DNA from: Microglena sp. YARC
Lineage: Eukaryota; Chlorophyta; Chlorophyceae; Chlamydomonadales; Chlamydomonadaceae
Length of the DNA stretch: 64,000 nucleotides
Reading direction: 5' to 3'
NCBI GenBank assembly: GCA_022414725.1
Contig: CM039465.1
Coordinates: forward strand, 40,500,131-40,564,130
Positions within the stretch are counted from its first letter, which is position 1; each line of letters opens with the position of its first letter. Made by a program: the position numbers and the translations under genes. The notes under the pieces are model-generated. The model saw only the letters and a list, made by a program, of their open reading frames with translations. It did no database searches and was not told where the DNA came from. This document shows positions 36,088-46,800 of this stretch, piece after piece.

Positions 36088-37112
36088 TATCATCATCAGC
36101 AGCAGCAGCACCACACCATAAATGCCCCCAGCCCCAAGTGGCCATAAGTAACCAAGCAACTATTTTATGGGCTTGGTTGTAGCATGGTCACAGTCTTCCA
36201 GATGGGACAGGGAAACCTGAAGCGCTGCCTGTGAGAACGTGCAACAAGCATGAGTTCAGCATGGTTGGAGCATGGTTAGATCATAGTTATAACATGGTTG
36301 TAGAATGGTTGTAGCATGGTCGTAGTCTTCTAGATGGTACAGGGAAACCTGAAGCGCTGCCTGAGAGAATGCGCAACAAGCATGAGTTCAGCATGGTTGG
36401 AGCATAGTTGGAGCATGGTCGTAGCATGATCGTAGCATAGTTATAACATGGTTGTAGAATGGTTGTAGCATGGTCGTAGTCTTCTAGATGGTACAGGGAC
36501 ACCTGAATCGCTGCCTGAGAGAATGTGCAACAAGCATGAGTTAGCATGGTTGTAGCATGGTTGTAAAATGGTTGTAGCATGGTCGTAGCATGGTCGTAGC
36601 ATATTTATAAAATGGTTGTAGAATGGTTGTAGCATGGCCGTAGTCTTCTAGATGGTACAGGGACACCTGAATCGCTGCCTGTGAGAATGTGCAACAAGCA
36701 TGAGTCCAGCATGGCTGTAGGATGATTGTAGCATGGTTGTAGCATGGTTGTAGCATGGTCGCAGTCTTCCAGATGGGACAGGGAAACTTGAAGCGTTGCC
36801 TGTGAGAACGTGCAACTAAGCATAACTGCAGCACAGGATCGTAAAGAAAGTTCAACTTTGGTATATCCCTTCCTCCCTCCCTCCCTCCCTCCATCCGTTC
36901 GTCCGTCCGTCCGTCCATCCATCCATCCGTTCAATCAATCATCCATCCATCCATCCATCTATCCATCCATCCATCCATCCATCCATCCATCCACCACCTA
37001 TCTATCTATCCATCCATCCATCCATCCATCCATCCATCCATCCATCCATCGATCCATCCATCCATCTATCTATCTATCCATCCATCCATCCATCCATCCA
37101 TCCATCCATCTG

Positions 37113-37154
<42 letters not shown>

Positions 37155-37614
37155 AACCAATCTCACCTTAAGACGGTCCACTTCGCTTTTTCTTTCAGAG
37201 GAGATAGCTCTCTCCCTCGTCAACTCCTTCTCTAGCTTCTTGAGTACTGCCTGGTGCTCATGGGTGTGCCAAGCAGCCTTCATGGCAACTGAATTCATTT
37301 GAACCTATGAGCACGAGATTGATAAGATGGACTGGGTAATTCAACATTCGTGCAGATTCGCAGGAACCGAATTCATTTGAACCAATGAGAAAGAGATTGA
37401 AAAGATGGACTGGGTGATTCAACATTCGTAGCAACTGAATATATTTGAACCTGTGGGCGAGAGTGAAAAGATGGACTGGGCGATTCAACATTTCCTCCAC
37501 ATGTTGTAAACAAAACACGCACTGTTTGCCTGTCCGTCTGCTTGCCTGCCTTGTCTCTCTGCCCATCTGCCTACCTGTCCGTCTGTCCGTTTGCCTGCTT
37601 GTCTGTCTATCTAC

Positions 37615-37681
<67 letters not shown>

Positions 37682-39271
37682 GCCATTCTGCTTGCCTGTC
37701 TGTCTGTCTGCCTGTTTGTCTGTCTGTCTGCCTGTCTGCCTGTTTGTATTTTCTACAGTCTGGGGGTAGCCAGATAGGCAATTCAAGACTGGCCCGCCCC
37801 AATTGAACACTAACATGTCAACGTTCCAGCGCCTCCCTGGAACTGTCCTTCTTCTACTGCACAGCTTGCTTGATCCGCCATATGTGTAAGTTGTATATAT
37901 GTTACAGTCCAGGGGTAGCCAAATAGGCTATTCACGACTTGCCCACCCCAATCGAACACTAACATGTCAAAGTTTAAGTGTCTCCTTTTGAACTGTCCAC
38001 CTCCTCCTCCTCCTCCTCCTCCACAATTACCTTGATCTGCCATGTGTGTAAGTTGTATGTTTGTTAGAGTCCAGGGGTAGCCAAGTAGGCTATTCAGGAC
38101 TTGCCCCCCCTGATCGAACATGTCAAAGTTTGAGTGTCTCCTGGGGTCTGTCCACTGATCCCTCCTCCTTCTCCTCCTCCTCCACAATTCGCTTGATCTG
38201 CCATGTGTGTAAGTTGTATGTATGTTGCAGTCCAGGGGTAGCCAATAGGCTATTCAGGACTTGCACACCCCAATCAAACATGTCCAAGTTTGAGTGTCTC
38301 CTGGGAACTGTCTACCGACCCCTCCTCCTCCTCTTCCTCCACAATTTGCTTGATCTGCCATGTGTATAAGTTGTACGTTTGTTCCAGTCCAGGGATTGCT
38401 AAATAGGCTATTTAGGACTTGCTCACCCAATCAAACATGTCAAAGTTTGAGTAATTGAGTGCCTACTTGGAACTATCCATCTCCTCCTCCGATTCCTCCT
38501 CCTCCTTCACAATTCGCTTGATCTGCCATGTGTGTAAGTTGTACGTATGTTGCAGTCCATGAGTAGCCAAATAGGCCATTCAGGACTTGCTCAGGCAATC
38601 AAACATGTCAAAGTTTGAGTAATTCAGTGTCTACTTGGAACTGCCCACCGACCCCTCCTCCTCATCCTCCACAATTTGCTTGATCTGCTGTGTGTATACG
38701 TAGTATGTATGTTGCAGTCCAGGGGTAGCCAATAGGCTATTCACGACTTGCCCTCCCCAATCGAACTCTATCATGTCCATGTTTGTGTGTTTCCTTGGAA
38801 CTGTCCATCCCCTTCTCCTCTTCCTCCACAATTTGCTTAATCTGCCATGTGTGTAAGTTGTATGTATGTTACAGTCCAGGGGTAGCCAATAGGCTATTCA
38901 GGACTTGCACACCCCAATCGAACATGTCCAAGTTTGAGTAATTGAGTGTCTTCTTGGAACTGTCCACCGACCCCTCCTCCTCCTCCTCCTCTTCCCCCTC
39001 CACAATTTGCTTGATCTGCCATCTGTATAAGTTGTACGTATGTTACAGTCCAGGGGTAGCCAAATAGGCTATTTACGACTTGCCCACCCCAATTGAACCT
39101 GTCCAAGTTTGAGTAATTCAGTGTCTCCTTGGAACTGTCCACCAACCCCTCCTCCTCCTCCTTCTCAAAAATTCTCTTGATCTGCCATCACATGTGTGTA
39201 AGTCGTACGTATATTGCACCCCATGAGTAGCCCAAAAGGCTAAAAGGACTCGCCCAACCTGGTGGTGCTGT

Positions 39272-39302
<31 letters not shown>

Positions 39303-40824
39303 GTGGTGGTGGTGGTGGGGGGGGTATGTGTGTTTGGGGTGGGTTTCAACCGCCTTCACCTTATCCTGGCATTCACAAATAGGTTAAATGGATTCGCCCG
39401 ACCTGGAAGAATCAAGATCGACGTCATGCCCCAATCCTTCCTCCCCTTCACATCATAGCGCATCGCGAGCCACTTTGCTGTCATCGTGGTCCTACCGCTA
39501 TGGGCTGCTTTCATCAACAAGCAAGATTACTTTAGAATACCTGGAAATTGCCCAAATCCCTCCTCACCTTCACAACCTGGCGCACCGCGAGCTACTGACT
39601 TGTCATCATGGGTGTACTGCGGTGTGCCACTTTCTTCAATGCAGCAGCGTATCTGATGATGTTGCATTACTTCCTAATAGTGCTTCCTAATGCTGATTCC
39701 TAATGCTGATTCTTAATGCTGATCCTGATGCTGAGCTGTCATCGTGGCGTCATCATGGCGTCATCGTGGGTCAAGGAATATTGTGCTTAGCTGTCATCAT
39801 GGCGTCATCGTGGGTCAAGGAATATTGTGCTTAACTGTCATCATGGCGTCATCGTGGGTCAAGGAATATTGTGCTTAGCTGTCATCATGGTGTCATCGTG
39901 GATCAAGGAGTATTGTGCTTAGCTGTCATCATGGCGTCATCGTGGGTCAAGGAATATTGTGCTTAGCTGTCATCATGGCGTCATCGTGGGTCAAGGAATA
40001 TTGTGCTACAAGGAAATGAGGCATGTGGACAATAGCAGGCACCCAGGGATGAAACTAACTGCAAACGTACCCCATCCCCACCTCCCACTCCAGCCATACC
40101 CCACCTCACACTCATCGCGGCGTTGGCAGATTGCCGCCGATCACCCAACTTGGAAATCGCCCAAATCTCTCCTCACCTTCACATCCTGGCGCATCACCAG
40201 CCACTGAGCTGTCATCGTGGGAGTACTGCAGTGTGCCACTTTCTTCAATGCAGCAGCGTATCTGATGATGTTGCAGTACTTCCTAATAGTGCTTCCTAAT
40301 GCTGCTTCCTAATGCTGATTCTTATTGCTGATCCTGATGCTGATGCTGATTCTTCAATGCAGCAGCGTTTACATTGATGTTGCTCAATTCCTTACGGTGC
40401 TTCCTTACAGCGATTCTCTTCTAACACCCTCACCCTCACATCCTGGCGCATCACGAGCCACTTCACTGTCATCGTGGCTCGACTGCGGTGGGCCGCTTTC
40501 ATCAACAAGCAAGATAACTTTAGAATACCAGGAAATTGCCCAAATCTCTCCCCACCTTCACATCCTGGCGCATCACGAGCCACTGAGCTGTCATCGTGGC
40601 CCGACTGCGGTGGGCTGCTTTTTTCAAAGCAGCAGCATGTCTGCTGACGTTGCTCAATTCCGTGCAGTGCTTGATCTCTACTGCCTTCACCTTCGCTTGG
40701 CATTCACTGCGAAGTTGAGCCATCTGTGATTGGGTTGGGGGGGTGGGGGGTTAGGGGTTAGTGGGGTGGGGTGAGTGGGGTAGGGTGTTAGGTGTTTGGT
40801 GTGTGTGTGTGTGTGTTTTGTGTG

Positions 40825-40898
<74 letters not shown>

Positions 40899-43800
40899 GG
40901 GGGGGGGGATGCGCCTTCACCTTCGCCTGGCATTCACTGCAAAGTTGAGCCATCTCCATGGAAAGCCGATTAAAGCAATTCAGCGGATGACTGGGAATCG
41001 ACAGTCCAGTGCAGTACCTCAACCTTCTCAAGGCCAAATGTACGACAATCTGCCCAGAATGATCAGAATTATCAGAATTCCGTTTTGGCCCAAATTGCCT
41101 CTACAAAGATAAAATTAAAAGGCCCTATATGGCCCCAAATGCCCCTACAAAGCTACAAAAGCTGTATGGCGCTGTCCCTGGAGAAGGCCTAATAACATCA
41201 AGCTAGAAATTGGGGAGCTTGTACAGCCTTCAGAAGTCATATATGTAGGGACCGGCATATCATATGATTTGGGTCAAAGGTGAGGATAATATCATATGAT
41301 ATCAGACAAATTGCATCATATGATATTGTATATAAATGGTAACTTTGGCCTAGTCAGACTGCCGACATTGTATGAAATCATATGATGACATGATATCATG
41401 TGATGCCATGTTGCCGTTCACTACAAATATGAGATACGAAATACCACCTGCCTCGAAATATCAAAATCCAAATCATCCGCTGAATTGCTATAATGGGGTG
41501 AGGGATGCAGGAATGATGAAGAACAACAGGGATTGGAAATAAAGACAGCAAACATTTTGTGTCCTATACTCAAATACTCCCCCTGCCCCTGCCCCCTCAT
41601 CCCCCCCCCCCCCCCCCCCCCCGCCACCACCACCTCGATCTCCTCCACCTCAACCCTGATCCCCTACCCCTGATCCCCCCCCCCCCCCCCCCCCCCTCAA
41701 ATCCCCTCCCCTTGCCCCCTCATCCCCTCCCCCTGATCCCTCCCCCTCATAGCGCCTTCACCCTTGCCTGGCATTCACTGCAAAGCTCAGGCGTCTGCAT
41801 GGAAAGTCGATCAAGGGGGTGAGGGATGCTGGGAGTGTAAAAAAGAACAGGCCAGCGGTGTCATAGCTTTTGTCATATGCTCCAGGTCAGCTTTCAAACA
41901 TGTTCTGTCATATGCGCCAGGTAAGCTTTCGAACATATTCCGTCATATGCACCAGGTCAGCTTTCAAACATATTCTGTCATATGCGCCAGGTCAGCTTTC
42001 AAATATATTCTGTCATATGCGCCAGGTCAGCTTTCAAACATGTTCTGTCATCTGCGCCAGGTCAGCTTTCAAACATATTCTGTCATATGCGCCAGGTCAG
42101 CTTTCAAACATATTCTGTCATATGCGCCAGGTCAGCTTTCAAACATATTCCGTCAAATGTGCCAGGTCAGCTTTCAAACATATTCTGTCATATGCGCCAG
42201 GTCAGCTTTCAAACACATTCTGTCATATGCGCCAGGTCAGCTTTCAAACATATTCTGTCATATGCGCCAGGTCAGCTTTCAAACATATTCTGTCATATGC
42301 GCCAGGTCAGCTTTCAAACCTGTTTGGTAATGCACACCAGATTAGCTTTCAAACATTTCTTGTCACACGCGCCAAGTCAGCCTCCAAATAGACTTTGCCA
42401 TATACTCAGCAATAGCCACACCTCCAGCCAGATTTTAAACATTCCTTGCCATATACTCAGCAGGAGCTACACCTCCAGCTAGATTTCAAACATTCCTTGC
42501 CATTGCAAGGCAGGGCAGCTTTCAATAGTTGTATCATATATACTGCCATATACTCAGCAGTAGGCATACCTCAAGGTCAGCTTTCAGACATTTCTTGTCG
42601 GCTTCCTCCTGGATGCGGTACACCTTCCTGCCAGCTTCCTCTTGGATGCGGTACACCTTCCTGCCAGCTTCTTGCTCCACATCAGCCAACAGCAGCTGCA
42701 TCTTTTGACAGGCGCTACTCAAATCACCCTGCTGTGAAGTTACCTCGGAGCGCAGCGATACAAGGGTTGACTGTAGCAATTGTGTGACTCCTTTCAGCTC
42801 CTGAGAGGGGTGTGAAGTAAAAGTAAGTTGTCAGATCGCTGGTTATCATTTTTATGAATTTTAAGCGGTGAACTTGGTTGCAAGCGCTACTCAATTCGTC
42901 CTGCTGTGAAGTTACCTCGGAGCGCAGCGATACTAGGGTTGCCTGTAGCAATTGTGTTACACTTTTCAGCTCCTGAGAGGGTTGCGAAGAAAAAGGAAGT
43001 TGTCAGATCGCTGCTTATCATTATGTTTTAGCAACGAATTTGGTTACAGGTGCTACTCAACTTGCCCTGCTGTGATGTTATCTCGGAGTGCAGCGATACT
43101 AGGGTCGACTGCAGCAATTGTGTGACAGCTTTCAGCTCCTGAGAGGGTTGCGAAGAAAAAGGAAGTTGTCAGATCGCTGCTCTATCGCCACTCAGCATTG
43201 ACCTACACCACACCACGCCTCACCACACCACACCACACACACCACACCACGCCTCACCACACCACACCACGCCTCACCACACCACACCACACCACGCCAC
43301 ACCACGCAACAACACACCACACCACAGCACACCACACCACGCCACACCACACCACACCACACCACGCCACACCACTACTAGCATCTTTCTCGCGACTTGT
43401 CCTTTGTGTGCGCTAACTGTACGGCAAAGGTTCAGCTGCTTGAAACACATGCAAACAATATGAACGTGAAGTTGGCTTAAGTTCTCAACAAGAAACACTG
43501 GGACATACCTTCATCTTTCTTGTGAATCGCACTTTGAGGGCAGCAACTGTACGGCAAAGATTCAGCTGCTTGAAACACATGCAAACAATATGAACGTGAA
43601 GTTGCTTTAATTTCTCAACTAGATATACCAACGTGACTAACCTTCATCTTTCTCGAAAACTGCTCTTTGAAGGCTGCAACTGTACGGCAAAAGTTCAAGC
43701 TGTTTGAGACGCTTACAAACAATATTAGTGTGGAGTTGCCCTAATTTCTGAACATTATATACCGTTACTTAACTTCATCTTTCTGGTGAATCGCTCTTTG

Positions 43801-46800
43801 TGGGCTGCAACTGTATGGCTAAGGTTCAGCTGTTTGAAACACTTGCAAACAATATGAACGTGAAGTGGGCTTAATTTCTCAGCAAGAAACATCTTGACTA
43901 ACCTTCATCTTTCTTGCGAATCGCTCTTTGTGTGCAGCAACTGTACGGCTAAGGTTCAGCTGCTTGAAACACATGCAAACAATATGAACGTGAAGTTGGC
44001 TTAAGTTCTCAACAAGAAACACTGGGACATACCTTCATCTTTCTTGTGAATTGCTCTTTGAGTGCTGCAACTGTACGGCAAAGGTTCAGTTGTTGGACAC
44101 ACTTGTAAAAAATATGAACGTGAAGTTGCTTTAATTTCTCAACTTAATATACTGACATGACTTACCTTTATTTTCTCGCAAACTACTCTTTGTGGGCAGC
44201 AACTGTACGGCAGAGGTTCAGCTGTTGGAGACACTTGCAAAAAATATTAACGCGAAGCTGCTTTGACTTCTCAACTAGTTAAAAATACTTACCTTCATCT
44301 TTCTCGCAAATTGCTCTTTGTGTGCTGCAACTGTATGGCAAAGGTTCAGCTGTTGGAGACACTTGCTTTCAATGTGGGAGGCACGGATAGGGCTTGTTCC
44401 ATCGATTGGCTTGGTCTCCTTTTCAAGCAGAATATAACTTTCCCCGTCGCTAAGCTTGGTGTCCACTCCAGGCAGCTGAACCCTTGCGCCACCCCTTGGG
44501 TTGGTCTCCTTTTCAAACAGAGCAATACTTGCGTCATCGCTTGGCTTGGCTTCAACCTCGAACAGATGATTCCTTGCGCCACCCCTTGGGTCCGTCTCCT
44601 TTTCAAAAAGAGCAATACGTGCGTCATCGCTTGGCTTGGCCTCTTCCTCAAACAGGGGATTATCACAAGGCTGATCGTACGCTCCAAGGCTACTGTGCAT
44701 CTTGGGTGTCCCGGACGTGTAGCATTGACGTCTAGGGCATTTTTTTTGTTTTCAGCTTTCTGTGGGTCGGGTCGGGTAGCAACAGGCGCGAAGCAAGCCT
44801 GATTCCAGGACTGTGGCGTTGACTCTAGGGGCCAGGAAGGAGCTAAGGCATGAGGATCAGGCTGCATGTTTGGTAGCCACATGGCATGCCACTGTAGTAT
44901 GTCTACAATCTGTACATCAGGAAAGTGCAGTGGGCATATACATGATATAGCAGTACGGTATAAGATGGGTGGAGGAGACTTTCCTTGCATGTTTGGTAGC
45001 CACACAGCACGCCACTGGAGTGTTCACAATCTGTATACCAGAAAAGTGCTGTGGACATAGACATGCTACACTTGTATAACATGGGCTGGTGGGGAATTCT
45101 ACTGAAGGGTTAGGTGGACGTGTGGCGTAGACTCTACGGGCCAGACAGGAGCTATGGAATGGGGATTTGGCCGCATGTTTGGTAGCCACATGGCATGCTA
45201 CTGGAGTACGTCTACAATCTGTGCAGCGGAGAAGTGCAGTGGACATAGACATGAAACACTTGTATAACATGGGTTGGTGGGGACTTCTACTGAAGGGTTA
45301 GGTGGACGTGTGGCGTAGAGTCTAGGGACGGAGCAGGAGCTATGGAATGGGAATGCAGCTGCATGTTTGGTAGCCACATGGCATGCCACTGGAGTATGTC
45401 TACAATCTGTGAAGCAGGAAAGTGCAGTGGACATATACATGATACTGCAGTACAGTATAAGAGGGGTGGTGGGGACTTTCCTTGCATGTTGGATAGCCAC
45501 ATGGTACGCCACTCACTGGAGTATGTCTACAATATTTACAGCTGGTAAGTGCAGTGAAGATACACATGATATAATAGTATAACATGGGTTGGTGGGGACT
45601 AACCCTGAAGGGTTAGATGGACCTGTGGCATAGTGCCTTTTCTGTGCTGTGAGCGCCGTTATCTGGTCTATCAACCTAGCAGTGCTCCAGTCCATGTCCA
45701 TTCCAGCCCCCCCCCCCCCCCCAATAGGCTATCCCTATGCACGGCTCACCTCCTCCCTGGACCTCTTCCGCTCCTCTGACAGTATCAAGGCCTTGCTGGT
45801 CTCCGCCTCCTGCCTTTTCTGTGCTGTGATCGCCTTTATCTGGTCTATCAACCTAGCAGTGCTCCAGTCCTTCTCCATTCCAGCCCCCCCCCCCCCCCCC
45901 CCCCCAATATGTTATTTATATGCACAGCTCACCTCCTCCCTGCATCTCTCCCACACCTCTGACACTATCAAGGCCTCGCTGGTCTCCCCCTCCTACCTTT
46001 TCTGGGCTGTGATCTTCCCCAACTGGTCTATCAGCTTAGCAGTGCTCCAGTCCATCTCCATTCCAGCCCCCCCCCCCCCAATATGCTATCCCTATGCACG
46101 GCTCACCTCCTCCCTGCATCTCTCCCGCTCCTCAGACAGCATTAAGACCGCCCTGCTCTCTGCCTCTTGCATTTTCTGGGCTGCGATCTGCTCCATCTGG
46201 TCTATCCGCTTAGCAGTGCGTAATTCCATCTCTTGCCTTTGCTTGGTAATGACTGACTGGATCTCCTCTACTTGTGTAGCATTGCTCAGCTCCAGCTTCC
46301 GCACTTGCTCAGAGTTGCACAACTCCATCACCCGAATTCGCTCTGAAGCAATCACCTCCATCTGTTCCAGCTGCTTGGCATGCCTCACCTGCAGCTCCTC
46401 CGTGCACATCACCTGCCCTAGCATGCGAACATGTTGCCGGTGCCACAGGGCAGCTAGCAGCGCGATGACTAGGGCCAGCATCAAGGCTGCCCCTGAAGCT
46501 AGCAAGGACCAAGGGCTGGGATGGACAAGGGCCCACACAGGCTGTGTATGTGAGATGTTGCCCAGACCCTGCGATATGTTGCCCAGATCATCAGAGAAGT
46601 TGCCCAGACCAACAGAGAGGTTACCCATACTAACAGAGATGTTGCCCAAACCAACAGAGGGGTCATACCCATGGACAGTTGATGGGGTAGAAGCTCCAAG
46701 AGGGACGAAGTGATTCGGTCTGTCAGAAGGGAGCGCCTGTTTCTGGAAGTGTTCGTGGTGCTGCTGCTGGCCCTGATGCAGGTGTTGGTGCTCGTAGTGG

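Larger units (their letters stand above)
43375..44225 (-). repeat. Tandem array of 60-nt exon copies
   Basis: Seven copies, about 130 bp apart, encode variants of [20 protein letters not shown] on the minus strand. Copies ending at 43903 and 43509 keep AG, 60 nt and GT. Those ending at 44166 (59 nt, in-frame TAG), 44033 (no AG), about 43772 (no GT), 43642 (frameshift) and about 43390 (no donor) are decayed. Confidence 0.87.

Noticed and set aside
41764..42482. Three overlapping plus-strand frames with [12 protein letters not shown] repeats
   Set aside because: A 35-bp satellite opens all frames in turn; the gene at this place is on the other strand.
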